DNA of 64,000 nt from Ecdyonurus torrentis (GCA_949318235.1 OX439127.1:23977815-24041814), one strand, 5' to 3'. Positions 1 to 46,680 are shown, counted from the first letter of the stretch. The notes: generated by a model not told the origin, from the sequence alone. A program made the numbers and translations.

Positions 1-336
1 TTTCTTCATTTAAAAAAAAAAAAAAAAAACGTAAGAAAGCAAACCAAATATTAAATTATTCACTCGGAGAATAAAAATGTAATTTATGCGCTGATGTTAT
101 ATTGATAATACATCGTTCATATCATAATTACTTGAATTATCACATCTATGAGATAATGGCATTTGTGCATTACTTTCAAATAGAAAGTATAGATCTTCCT
201 ATATATATAAAAAAAAAAATCAAAATCAAAATATCAAAGAATACTCATTGTTATCTTATTAAATTTTTTATTCTATAATATGAAAGGTAATATTAAAGCA
301 ATAACTTTGCATGTCATTGGGATGGTAAATACTAAC
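1..336 (-). other. SLC7-like gene, start of intron 4 (partial)
   Basis: AT-rich intronic sequence with a poly-A run near 12-29. No downstream coding exon with a family motif is visible before the window edge. Confidence 0.7.
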
Positions 337-32243
<31,907 letters not shown>

Positions 32244-32360
32244 TTTAAGCAAGTTGCAATTTGACCAAGAGGGTGGGAAAAAGGATGCACGAGGTCTACG
32301 CACGCAAGGATGCTGGACGCTCACTTACAACTCTGGACAGGGTCAAAGTTAGTATATAGA

Positions 32361-32368
32361 TTTATATA
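32361..32368 (-). promoter_or_regulatory. Candidate TATA box of the SLC7-like gene
   Basis: Minus strand reads TATATAAA about 120 bp upstream of the ATG, which would put a transcription start near 32335 and give a 5' UTR of roughly 90 nt. TATA-like octamers are common by chance in AT-rich DNA. The position and a locally GC-richer flank (cgcggcggcgcgag near 32550) are the only support. Confidence 0.3.
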
Positions 32369-33430
32369 TATTTTGTCTATGTCCAGTCGTTGGTAGTATC
32401 CCCGCTGCACAGAAAGTCTGTCACTGGACAGTGGTGGTCGCCTTGTCAATGCTCTTTACTCGTGCAAGAGCGAATGCACACTACAATGGACCCGCGAGGA
32501 AATTCGTTCTCTCTCTCTCTCTCTCGCTCTCTCTCTTCTCTACTACCTCTCGCGGCGGCGCGAGACCAACACTGATCAATAGCGCAGAGCGCAGTGAGTG
32601 AGTGAGAGCCAGCTTTGCGAATCACTTGAAAGTGGCGGGGAGAGAGTGACAGAGGAGAATAAAAAGGAGAGAATGGGAGACAGAGAGGGAAACAGAGCAA
32701 ATTTTTTAATTAATATTGTAATATTTTTATTTATCTCCCTGCAGGGTTCCATAAGAAAATCTATGAGTCCAAGACTTTATTCGAGCCATGCTACTGTAGA
32801 TATCGAGTTATGGGGTGTAAAATGTGCATTCGAGAGCTGTACACAAAACACTCGACACAAAACGCATACTCTTAATGAGTATTATTATTATTTAGTTCAA
32901 ATAAATATACCTTTTCTACGCATTATAATTTTCCAGTCTGGAAGAACCCTGACAGACGAGGGTCCAGGAACTTTGACAATGTCATGTGCATAGTTACTAT
33001 ATGCATAATGACTAGGACAAGACTACAGTATACCGATGCGCCATGGAGAGAAGGAGCTAGGTCAAAAATAACTGAAATAAAATGTTTAGCTAAAATCACC
33101 ATTAAAGTTATAGTAAAATGACAGTAAAATTGATAAACACATATTTTGGGAAAATTGGGATAAATTTTATGGAGTATGTGAACGAAGAAAAAAAGAAATA
33201 AATATGATTTTTTTTTTCATAACTTAGTCTTAGTAACTCTCCTGTACCAACTATTTACCCATTTGTAAAAATTCTGAAGAATTTCAGTGCTGCAATTTTT
33301 TCTTTACTGGAGTTTCTAAAAAATTACCTTTTTTTATTTCTTTTTTATTCGCATGAAATACGAGAGAAATGAATTTTGTTTTTGATGAATTATCTCACAC
33401 AAAAAAAAAAAAAAGAAAAAAAAAAAAAAA

Positions 33431-33432
<2 letters not shown>

Positions 33433-33526
<94 letters not shown>

Positions 33527-33655
33527 ATGAATGAATGAATGAATGAATGAATGAATGAATGAATGAATGAATGAATGAATGAATGAATGAATGAATGAAT
33601 GAATGAATGAATGAATGAATGAATGAATGAATGAATGAATGAATGAATGAATGAA
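33433..33655. repeat. (GAAA)n followed by (GAAT)n compound tract
   Basis: GAAA repeats at 33433-33524 switch abruptly to perfect GAAT repeats at 33525-33655, with a poly-A/GA-rich lead-in from 33400. The switch is a single-base change propagated along the array. Confidence 0.99.
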
Positions 33656-34537
33656 AAATTGTTATCATTTATCAAGTTCAGTTAAAATTGTACTAAAATG
33701 ATAGGAAAATAAACGAAAAACACAGTAATAAAATAATTAGTGGCGGATCAAATGTTCAGACTTCAGCTATATATTTATTCGTCACTCCATATTTTACGTA
33801 TTTTTCAGATTAAGAAATAATATAAATGAGCAAACATACTTTTGATTAAAATAACAATAATAAAAATTACATTGGTTCCGCATCGTGCTAGCTCAATTTG
33901 AAACAAAGTACATACATCTGAGAGTCAAATAGGGCCACGCAATGAACGCCGATGTGCAGTGTGCGATATCTCGGATCTCGGGATCCATAATTGATACCGC
34001 CTTCACCTGTATATCAATCTCTTTATATAGAACTCTGTTTCGTTAAATTAAATAAAAATGGACAAAATCATTGAACATATAGTAGAAATATGACGTCACG
34101 TTTGCCACGCTGCTGCTTAGTGTGAGTATAACTACTCTGACCCTCACAAAATATTGAAATTTCCACTTCAAAAGTGTTTGTTTAGACATATTTTAATCAC
34201 TGTTGAATTATTTTAGCAAAAGAGAGAATCTGGTGAGCAGGTGAAGGTGATGCCATGTAAGGATCGATATATTACATTTATCGCGATCAAAAGTGGTCCC
34301 ATTTAACTCTATGAGTTTTTCTTCTTCTTCTTCTTCTTTTTTTCTATCTGCTTTTTCCCTAATTGAGAAAGCGTGATGAAACTAACGCCAATATAATTTT
34401 TTCTTGAAAATATTTCGGATGAAAGTAGGGTTAATCATTTATTTTGAACTATTTCTCAGTCTGAAAATTACGTGAAATATGGAGAGACCAAAATGTCGCC
34501 TCTGAACTTTTTAGATTTTGCTCAAAATTTAATTACT

Positions 34538-34824
34538 TTAAAGGCGTAGAACACCTTGAACAAAAAAGCTGCGTAATATCCTAACAAACTTGAAAATTAA
34601 CGTTGATTGTGCCGAAGTCATTGATTTCTAATTTATTTTCCATTCACACATGCCTGGTTTACGCGCGCGTGTGACCAGGCGAGCTATGACGTCAGTGACC
34701 GCCAGTGTCATTTTGTGAATGGAAAATAAATTAGAAATCAATGACTCTGGCCAAATCAACGTTGATTTTCAGGTTTGTGAGGATATTACGCAACTTTTTT
34801 GTTCAAGGTGTTCTACGCCTTTAA
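34538..34824. mobile_element. Foldback MITE with TTAA flanks, 287 bp
   Basis: Terminal inverted repeats of about 110 bp start AGGCGTAGAACACCTTGAAC on both sides with few mismatches, surrounding a short GC-richer centre (gcgcgcgtgtgacc). TTAA lies at each edge (34538-34541, 34821-34824), as for piggyBac-type insertion. No coding capacity. Confidence 0.85.
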
Positions 34825-34899
34825 TTCAAAGCAAATTAATAAATCAATGGTATTTCTAGTTTATTTTACTATATATTTTAGTATATAATCAAATTGATA

Positions 34900-35686
<787 letters not shown>

Positions 35687-36436
35687 GTGAGAGGAAATCC
35701 AGCCAAAGAAAGCATCAATTCTACATCAGAAAATGATAGCGCCGCTGTGAAATAATTAAAAAAAAAAAGCAACTTTTAATATATAATCATAGTTTGCAAC
35801 AAAAACTTCATTTCTCGTAGTATATAAAAACTATTTTAATATCAGAAAATTTTACTTTTTAGTAGATAAAAGTAAAATTTGTAAAAATATATTGCACACA
35901 CAAAAAAAAAAATCTGACATCCACTCTTGATAGCTATGCCGCTATAATACTGTTTTCGAAGTAGTACATAAAGAAACTAACAAACTTATATAATAAATAA
36001 TACTAATAAACGAGAGGTAAATGATTAAAAATATATTATATAAGCTTGAACGACGCTGATTTGAAAATATAATAAAATAGAGTTGTTCCAGGGTAAACGA
36101 TTTGATATAAATGGAGTATAGACTCGATGACATTCGAATGATAGTGTCATATAAACTAGCTTGATATAATATGCATATCATTTCATGAAAATGCATGCTA
36201 GTTATACAAACCCTACTTTGAAAGATTTGAAGGTTTATGACTTTTCCAGCGTTGTTTTTTTATTATCGTTCACATGTGGTGAATGCAACTCCAAAGTATT
36301 AAAAATCTCTTTAAATTTGAGATAATCAAATTATCATAGAATTGTTATTCAAGCAACATTTTGTTGTCGCGCTTATCATTAAATAATACTATTAAATGAG
36401 AACTGTTTTTCAAATGACTTGATTTGTTTTAATGTT

Positions 36437-36622
<186 letters not shown>

Positions 36623-36694
36623 AACCTAATTATATTATAAATCATATTATAATTAAATTATATTATATTTATTGCTAATTTATTCTTAAACCAA

Positions 36695-36696
<2 letters not shown>

Positions 36697-36733
<37 letters not shown>
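36697..36733. repeat. Poly-T tract, about 37 bp
   Basis: Uninterrupted T run; one of the longest of many A/T homopolymers in the window. Confidence 0.97.
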
Positions 36734-36736
<3 letters not shown>

Positions 36737-37487
36737 AATTTTGTATGAATTTTAAATTTCATAACATTGTTTGTAACTTTAATTTTCTGTCAATTCTTAC
36801 AAACTGTTTGGGTTGATACTTAAAATCTTAGGTATTTCAATTTAAAGAATGGAAATTTTTAATTTGCGTAATCTTTCTTTAAAAGTTGGTCCATATGCAA
36901 ATCCACACATTTCATTTGTTTTTTGCTGAATTCATTAATCCTTTGCATCTTGAATTTATTGAAGCCTTTATATTGATTTTTTTAAATAATTATACCAAAT
37001 AATACTTAGATATTCGAAAGAAAACTGTGAGTGCAAAGCCATTATAGAGAAATTAAAACTTTCGTTAAATCATTAAGAAAAATTCTCGAATTAGAGAAAA
37101 TGTTGGCAAATTTAGCAATGCTTAACGCAGATGTTTTCACCTTAACCCTGATACCAATGTGGCCATATCCTTTCATTTTCATCACAAAACATGTTTAGAG
37201 TGCTATAGGTATCTTATTTATGCCAACAGACTCCATTAATTGTCAATAAAGAATAGTTGAAAAAGCAAATTTCGGATCATTTTTGCAGAAAAAATGACGC
37301 CTGGAAAAAAAAATTGCACATTTTCACGTTGACGCTCGGTGAAAGAAAACCGGTCACTCAATTTTATTTCTAAGAACAGTTTTAAAAATGTCTAACCCTT
37401 GGCTACAAAATGGTATATAAAAAGTTAATTTTATTTTATTTCTTCATATTTTATTTTGCGTTTTAAAATGCGCGCTTTTAAAAAAAC

Positions 37488-37491
<4 letters not shown>

Positions 37492-37569
<78 letters not shown>
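37492..37569. repeat. (TA)n microsatellite with one interruption
   Basis: TA dinucleotides broken once by cag near 37520. Confidence 0.97.
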
Positions 37570-37573
<4 letters not shown>

Positions 37574-37746
37574 AATATATATTATGTACTATACTGTATT
37601 GAAATGAATCCTTTGTGTGCTGTGTGTACCACCGTAGGGCTCAAGCTTGTTTATGGTTAAATAGGTTAACAGTAATTTAGTTAATAAATAAATATTTAAA
37701 TTTTGTAGAATCAATAGAATGTATAAAATAATGTTTAAAAAAATAT

Positions 37747-37777
<31 letters not shown>

Positions 37778-40700
37778 TGAAAACTACCCAGATTGTGGCT
37801 GTTGTAGTCAAAACCTGAAATTGCTTCAACGATAAGTCAAATATAACTTTAATTTATTTGACCAACATGAACTATTACAATATCTTTATTTTTAACATTA
37901 CAATAACTATAACGATAATTGTCATCACAATAGCGATACAGTAAACAGTATTGTTTGATATTTTAATGTTAACGGCAAATAACGTCGTTTTTAATGTATA
38001 TTCTAATAAACTATAGTTATCTCATTTACGTTCCCTGATTTTTATTAATATATTGTATTTTATAAAACTGAAGAGTTAAATTCTGTTGAAATTTTTTAAT
38101 AACGTACGTAGTTTTAATATCGTTTTCGAATGTTCGATACTCTTGTCCAATTTTGTTTATCTAAAAGTACTATAACGACACTTTTTCAATGACATTATTA
38201 GAATATTTATTATAATCATATTTTTGTAACATTGCTTTTATTTTTATTTGCTCTACGAGTTCTATGACTGTACTTTATAATATTTATAAATAATATAATA
38301 ATATTGTTATATTTTATTAATTATAATAAGCTTCCTCATGGTCACGATAGCTCTAAGCCCTTCATAAATCGAATGCTCTTTAACATTATTTTTTTAGCGT
38401 ACAATACTGAAAATATGATTACAGTCAGCCTGTTATCTCTGATTTATGATAATTTTACATGACGCATGTTGCTGTATAATACGATTTTCTTAATTCTTTT
38501 GTGAACATGTAAATGCGTATAACGTATAATTTGAAAGAATGACTACATAAAGTAAAAATGTAAAAAAGAAAAAATATATATATATTTATAACTAAGCAAC
38601 GCCTTCAACTCACACAACTTTAAAAACTTGCAGTCGTGAACTGCAAAAATATGTAAGGGTCACGTTTTTGTAAGGCTAATATTTTTAGCACTTTTTCAAG
38701 GAGACGTTAAGAACAATTTGTATGGTGTTAAAAACTATACCACTAACAAAAACAAGCTTTTAAAATAAATTCACTTTCATCCACTCACTTGGCAATGCAT
38801 ACTTAAAATAATTAGAATCATTATGCATTTTTAAGTTGTTGTTTTTTTTCTTAAATGCAACGCGTTATCACCGTGAACGAACAAAATTATAATTTAAGAA
38901 AAATGCATTGAAAAAATAATTTACTTATACTTTAACACTACTCATTTGCTGATATATATAGATCAAATATAAATATATTGGATTAATTTCATCTGCACGA
39001 TCGTAAAGGGAGTTTAACAAATTAAACATGGAACGCAACGTTCTGTTGTGGTACAGGAGACGATTCGAGAGACTCGTATAATAGTGCACAACGTAAGGAA
39101 ATAATGAAAATAATATACAAATTGCTAAGTGTTTTATAGCACATCCTAAATCTGTTTAGGCCACATAAAATTCAAATTTAATTTTCAGTTATCAGTGGAG
39201 TAAGATGCCTCACTTATTTTTCACATTATTTTGCTCGTATAACTATTATTATTATTATTTTTTAACAAATTAGGCCCCATGCACGCTGAATTCAGTAGCA
39301 TACATCAGCATTACATATATTTTACCATTATTGTCTAAGTATTATCATACATATCCCTGTTCGCTGCCCCTTTTTTATTTTTTTATATTTTTTTTAGCAT
39401 TTTTATTTACACACAATTTTTCATCATTCTAATATAACATTTTTTAAGTTTTCCTTTAGAGTGGAGATTTTTTTTTCTTTTTTTTTTACTATTATACATT
39501 ATTATATACATTTTTTAGTAATAAATTTTTCAAAACCTTCTTAGGAATAATTTTTATTTTCATTAAAAAAAAAAAAAAAAAAAAGCTTGTAACTGACTGT
39601 AGTGTTAAACAGTTGGGTTAAATTGAGAGATCTGTAGCCTGATTTTGCCCAATAAAAAGACGTTAATGCATATATAAAAAAATGTATTGTGTGTGTGTAT
39701 TGTATTATTGGAAAATAATGCAATTTAAACTTATAAGTATAACTATAGAAATTCCTTAGGATTTCAAAAAAAGGATTTGGAAAAATTTACAGTGATGAAA
39801 TTAAGCATCAGAATCGTTATTGTTATTTGGTTATCGAGATGCGTCAAATTACTATAGACAAGGGAGAGGGGGGAACGATCTGTGATATTTAAGTATGACA
39901 AGGGGAAGGGGAATCTTAAGTTTTAATTATCAGTTTTCATTAGGTTATGTGCATTACTTTTTTTTATATAAATTTGGATTATTTTAATAACTTAGATGCG
40001 GTATTGGGATATATTCCAATGCATAACAAATAAAATCTCTATATATATAATATTGCTTCTAATATTAAGTCGAAACTTACTAGCCTGAAAAGTTAAACGG
40101 CGTAGGAAATAAATGAATAAATTAATGAATTGATTGTAAATATGTGTCTGTGTGTGGGTTGCATATACTGTGTGTATATTATATTTATATATATATATAA
40201 TACATACACACACGTAACAATTAAGTAAATAAACTAACAATTCCAAATCAATTAAAACTAGATAAAGCACACATTATTATGTATGATGTTTGAAATAAAA
40301 CCATAAGAAAATTTGGCGATAAAAGTTTTACTGTTCCACTTTATGGTAATCATTTAAATTTAATATTTTGCTTGCTCATGTGGCACGCGTGTGGGAGAGC
40401 AATGTTCTAATATTTTTGAAGATAATCATTGACGCAGTAAATCTGTGTTAAGCAGAACAAACTGCTCATGTTGACTAAAATTTGGAGTAGAACTATTTAC
40501 ACAAAACATTTAAGTGTCTTTGCTCTAAGGTTTGCACTTAACATTATTGTGTTACTTTTCAACTGCAGACTGAATGTATAATATAATATTTAATTAATAT
40601 TATTTAATTTTCAAAGCGCATGCAAATGTAAAAAAAAAAAAAAAAAAGAAAAAAAAAATGAGAGCATGAGTTTGATAATTACTATGGTCATCAATATTTT

Positions 40701-41823
40701 ATAGATTCATTTATCATCTTCATAACCACTTTATCGTGCCATTAAAATTAATTGTAGCAATTAATACCAAATTATTATTTATAATGTTCCTATAACACAT
40801 TTATGACGACTAGTTCCCTATTTACAATATGCATTAAATTGATTGACTATGGTATACGCATTTTCATATACAATCAAATTATTGCATGTTAATTTTTTTG
40901 AAATGAGTGAACAGCTAGGTCATTGAATTATAATTCAAATTAGTTTAACAAAGACACTGAAATCTTTTGGTTTTTAAATTTTGTTGATAGTAGAATTTAT
41001 AGCGGGTAAAACGACTTTTTTCCGGCGGATGTAAAAATGGTTTGATTTAGTGTTCCTATAATATACACGTTAGAATTTTGATTTTTTCTTTTCATGCGGG
41101 AAGGGGAAAGGGGATGCTAAATTTTTAATACTATAAGGTCAAATATAAACAAGCATTAATAATATAGTAAATTGAGCATTTAATGACGTTCAATTAAACG
41201 CATGGACCTATAGGTATAATATGTAGGACCTATAGGTATATACAGTATAAATATATACTGTATAATAAATAATTATATTATATTTCATATATAATTTGTC
41301 AATAATTAAACCCAGCAAATTTTCCCGAAAGCACACAAAAGTTCTGTTTCAAACTGAGGAAATTTAATGATTTGAATAATATATTTTTATTTTATTAACT
41401 TTGATAAAGAAGCTGCGGATAAAAATCTTCTGTTCATGTATGTGTGCTACGACATTAGATTATTATTATTATTACGACATTATTATTTATTATTCGAAAC
41501 TATAATATATAAATGTTCGTTTGTATCTCAACTGATATCTGACAAAAATGGTCAACTGTTCTACAACCAGCATAATTATATTTCTCTCTTAATTAAAATT
41601 ATGCAATAATATTATAACAGCTTGTTTACATTTGTTAAACAAAAATGAAGAAATTGTGGCATCACCATTTGTTTGAAAAATATGTTTACAAAATCTCAAC
41701 ATCGAGAGCAAATAACAATTAACAAAAAGATCATAGGGGGAGGGTGTACAAATAAATATAAGTAAAATCAGGCGAAAAGGGACTTCGCTTTTACTTTATT
41801 TATGTTGACACAAAGCTATACGC

Positions 41824-42170
41824 CAGGGATGTCAAACTCATTTTGCATGCCGGGCCAAATCCGACCTTAGAAATCATTTGCGGGCCGCAGACTTTCAGTG
41901 AGGGGTGGATAGGGCCGCGCCGGAGGCGAATTTTTTTTTTCAAAACGGGGGCGTGGTTATTGATTTTTACACAAATAATATACTTTTGTAAAAAAATATT
42001 AACATTTTTAATATTAAAACTATGAAAAGGTGGGACTAAAACTGTAATTATAATTATACAAATTTTTTTTTATTTTTTTTATTTACTGTTTTTTTTTTTT
42101 TTTTTTTTTTAATCGGAGGTTCCGCGGGCCGCACAAAATGACCTCGCGGGCCGCGTGTTTGACACCCCTG
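41824..42170. mobile_element. Non-autonomous hAT-type element, 347 bp
   Basis: Ends CAGGGATGTCAAAC and, inverted, CAGGGGTGTCAAAC, with CGGGCCGC-rich subterminal repeats. It is flanked by a perfect 8-bp direct repeat CTATACGC at 41816-41823 and 42171-42178, the target-site length of hAT transposons. The interior is poly-T/AT-rich with no transposase. CAGGGGTGTCAAAC-type ends are widespread among animal hAT elements. Confidence 0.9.
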
Positions 42171-42255
42171 CTATACGCTGTACTGTTATTATTACTTACT
42201 GCTAATGATCGCATAGCAATAAAACTAATAAAAGCTATAAAAAGACTTTGAAATA

Positions 42256-42258
<3 letters not shown>

Positions 42259-42339
<81 letters not shown>
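42259..42339. repeat. (TA)n microsatellite
   Basis: About 81 bp of TA, lying between the hAT element and the 460-bp foldback element. Confidence 0.98.
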
Positions 42340-42344
<5 letters not shown>

Positions 42345-42426
42345 CCCATGCCACAGAATATTTCTTTGATGGAGCTCGCAGTTTCTTAGCAAACCACAAC
42401 ACCAGTTTCCTTTCTTCTTTCTTTCT

Positions 42427-42886
42427 TTAAAGGGATAGTCAACATTTTTTTTTAATAGTGATCATCGTGTAATTAAACCTTCCGAAAACGCGATCTCAAA
42501 ATTTTAATTATTAACGCACTGAGAGAAAAAGCCATTTAGCGATCCCGAACCTACGTCACAGCTACAACTTGCTCTCACGCTAGCTTGGCGCCAGCTGGAA
42601 TTACTCTGATCTTTGAATAAATTATTTTACTACATATCTGTTACCGTAAAAACATTTTATTTGCGTAAAATATTACGTCAAGTAGCGAGAGCAAAAATAA
42701 GAGAAACTCCACACTCTCGTCAAACTAGCGTGAGAGCAAGTTGTAGCTATGTGACACAGGTTCGGGGTCACTAAGCGGCTTTTGCTCTCAGCCAGTTATT
42801 AATTAACATATTGAGATGGCGTTTTCGGAAGGTTTAACAAGATGATCACTATTAAAAAAGCCATTTGTTGACTACCCCATTATAGT
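42427..42886. mobile_element. Foldback MITE, about 460 bp
   Basis: Left end ttaaagggatagtcaaca; right end, inverted, taatggggtagtcaaca. Inner arms also pair: cttccgaaaacgc, agcgatcccgaacc, tagctacaacttgctctcac and acgctagc each recur inverted. The left flank is TTAA, the right is degraded to ATTA. No coding capacity. Confidence 0.75.
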
Positions 42887-44268
42887 CATTACCCCCGCAG
42901 TAATGTTTTTAAATTTATTATTATTATTATTATTTTTTAAATTATATATTTTTTAGAAATTTCTATCTCTTTAATTCCACGCCATTTAATTGCAAAATAC
43001 AAGTTATTATACCTATATATTTTGTATACAATATAGGGAATTTATAAAAATCATCTTGTTGTGAATTGCAATTAAATTAGTTTAAAAGTAAGTATTTAAT
43101 GCATGAAAATAAAGTTAAAGGATGAAACATTCTAACGCTGCTGTAAATAAAAATATCGTGTCTTGATTATTCTGGTCGCACGACTCAAAAGAACAAAAAG
43201 TTCACCTCCACCCTCCTAAATGCAGATGAAAACAAAATTAAGATTTCGCTTAAAAGTTTGTTTTTTTATTATTATTTAAGAATGGACTCAATAAAAGTTT
43301 TAATTAAAAATTACCTTCAGCTTCTTCACTTGGGAAATTTGACCAATTTTGCACCGCAGAGCTGGCTTGGGAGCTAAAAGCCCGGTCAGGGAGCCAAAAG
43401 GAAAGGCCCGCACACACTGGGGGGCGCCAGCCCCCTGCGCTGCAGGTGAAAATTTTTTAATGGGGTGTGGCACGTGTTTTAAGCTAATTCTGAACTAAAT
43501 TTTTATTTTTTACACTTTTTACAACAATTTGTAGTACATTGAAAAGTGAAGAATTGAACCGTATAATATGGCATTTGATATACTGTACACTGTACGTACA
43601 CGCGAGCTTTGGCTGCCGGAGCTATTGATTGTTTTTGTGTGTTTTTTTCCCCTTAGAAGCTTCAAAAAATATATATTAGAAAAAAAAAACTACATTTTTT
43701 CTAAAACATTTTCTATATTGAAGGAACACTTATTAGAAATGATTTAAATTTTGTGCAAATAAAAAATGAGAAAATAATAAAATAATAAAAGAAAGAACAG
43801 AGATTTGTAAATGGGCTCAGCTCGAGCTGGCTCGTTTTTGAGCTAAAAGCCCGAAACTCAGCTTCAAACTTTCAAGGCAAAAAAAAAAAAAAAAGATTTT
43901 AGTTGAATATTGCAGCTGCTCTATTTATAATTTGTTACTTGTTAGACAAAAATTGTTAAAAAAAAAAAAAAAAAAAGTAATACTGATTTCTGCTACTGAA
44001 TTCGGCGTGCGTAGGACCTAATTCGTTAAAAAAAAAAACTATTAAATAAAATAATATTCAAAAATATTAATATACATTATACATACATGCATACATATTT
44101 ATACGCAAGTAGTAAAGTGAAGAAACACTTACATAAAAAAAAGCCTTAAAAAAAAATTATATAAAACTGAACATTAAGAAAGACGATGACATAAATTGCG
44201 ATTTTTGTTTTCAAGGAGCCTTTGAACATCTCCCTTCTTCTTTTTTCTTTTTTGAAAACGAAAGACCC

Positions 44269-44302
<34 letters not shown>

Positions 44303-46289
44303 AGTATCATTGTAACCTAAAACTTCTCAATTAACTGTATGTATTATATCATCTTTAACATCTACTTTTTTATTCCCAATTTTTAAGTATAATCAGATAA
44401 TCACTGATTTGAAAATATATAGCAGTGGAATCATTTCCTCCGGGTTCGGGGTGAAAGATGCCTTTATGTCTTAATTGTGATTCGTGTCTGTTTGTATGGC
44501 CAAAGGTAATTTTTATGCTAGGCAGTTGTTGCCTTGAATAAACAAGACAACTTTCGGGGGCGCAATGGGATGGGATACCTAAAATGAACAACATTTGTTA
44601 ATATTCTTACAAAATACTTGGAATTCGTCATTGGGGGATCAGAGACGTTAAAATAAATGCGTCTCGTTCAAACACAACACAGAGCAATTAATTAATTAAT
44701 TCACAATATTCGGAACAGATATGGACGTAACGCATACAGCCAGAGATGGGTTGTGTCGATATTTACAATTTAGTACGTATGGCTTGTATTTTGCACTGAG
44801 TGAGTCTCGTCCTTTTTAAATACGTTTCATAAAAAATATCCTAGTATGGGCTAGATAATTTATTTCAATCACACTCCTTTTAACTATCAAAATTATATAT
44901 TTTCGCTTTGTATTAATTTCTAATTCAAAATGCTATAATTTTACTCTCACTATATCCTATTATTTTAGTATCATTAACCACGATGTTTTTTTCTAACTTT
45001 ATATTTAAGCATCAAAATTCAAAATAGCTCAACACATTAAATACACAAGTTATCCAACACACTCAAATTTTTGCACAAATTGACCTTGCAATACATTTTA
45101 TTAAAGTTACATTTTAAATAACAAAATTTTCTACAAAAAATGTGTTGCTGCAAAGTTATATTGTGAAGTTTGTTATCTTGTTACAGCAGCAAGATCTTTG
45201 TTAGCTAATCTTATAAATCTTATTACTATGCAAGTAAAATTATTACCAAACGAAGAAAAAAAAGAGGGGGTAATGAAGGTTAAACTATGATAATAAAACT
45301 AAAAATGAGTGCAGAAACAGTGCAAGATTTTATTCATACACTGATATAACATATATTATTTTCATTTCACCAGCCATTATCCACACTTACAATTTTTTTT
45401 CCGCCCAAAATTGAATTCTTAAAATTCTGACTTTTTCAACACATTATTATTATTATTATTTCAACATTTAAGAACAAAATATACATCAAAAATTCTATTA
45501 GTTATCTTTGTAACACTATTTTTTCTTTCTTTTCTTCTTCTTCTTTTTTATATTATACCCAATATTATTTAACATTCTATATAATATATATATATATATA
45601 TTTTAGTGAGAACAGTTACTACTAAATTGTATTTTATTAGAGCATCTATATTTTAAACAGTACATGTGCTGCAGCATTTTTTTTTTAATTGCAACTACAA
45701 AAATACACTGACGATGCACAAAAGTAGCACCAGGGGAAAGATAATATGTGACAGAAAATGGTAGCTGTTGCCTGTTGGCTGATATATTTTAGACAAAAAT
45801 GAAGTTAGTGAAGACACTGCTTAAAACTATGCAATTAAAATATTATATTATGCATTATTCAATATTAAAACTGTAGCTGAGACATATTTTGAAGGGAAAA
45901 AATAATTTAATGAATTATTTCATGTGTTGTAAATATTATTTAGCAGCTTAACTGAGGGCAATATAATTATTATATCAAAGTCAAATATTTATAAAACATA
46001 TCAACATGGAGTAATAACATTTTCAAGGGAAATATCAATAGTAAAATGGCACAGTTCTATAAATATAGTCTTATAAGATTTAAATGGTCAGATAGTGTTT
46101 GTTATGAAGTTTAATAGACTAAATTATTATCACTCTGATCAAATTTAAGTGCTTTCTAAATTATAGTGATTCATCTATGTATAATAATAAAATGTGCCAA
46201 TATATTCATCACAAACTAACAAATCTTTTATATACATAAACAAATGCAGAAGCTGCACAATACACTTTTGTACTTCGAAATTTGCAAAG

Positions 46290-46329
46290 ACACACACACA
46301 CACACACATACACACACACACACACACAC
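46290..46329. repeat. (CA)n microsatellite
   Basis: CA dinucleotides with one TA interruption. Confidence 0.97.
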
Positions 46330-46593
46330 GTCTTTACATGATTCCAATGCAAAATTTTAATTTGTAAAACCAGCGTTTACTCTTTAGAAATTTAACAATC
46401 AGTTACCTATTTTTGAAAAGGAAGTCATTTAACTATCTAGCATTAACATCACAGGGTAAAAACAAACATTATTAATATGACCAGTTTAAAACATAATGTA
46501 CACAATATATTTTATTTTAATTCACAATTGCATAATTTGTAATTCTAATCAAATGTCAGTAACTTTCAGATAAGATAACATGTTGGTTAAGTA

Positions 46594-46611
46594 TGTGTGT
46601 GTGTGTGTATA

Positions 46612-46674
<63 letters not shown>
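46594..46674. repeat. (TG)n(TA)n compound microsatellite
   Basis: About 16 bp of TG then about 65 bp of TA. Confidence 0.97.

Positions 46675-46680
<6 letters not shown>

Noticed and set aside
32244..32324. Longer N-terminus for the SLC7-like protein starting at 32324
   Set aside because: The codon there is GTG directly after a stop, not ATG; the first ATG in frame is at 32243.
32598..32993. 131-codon plus-strand ORF beside the SLC7-like promoter
   Set aside because: No recognisable domain, composition follows GA-rich repeats, and it has no splice or homology support.
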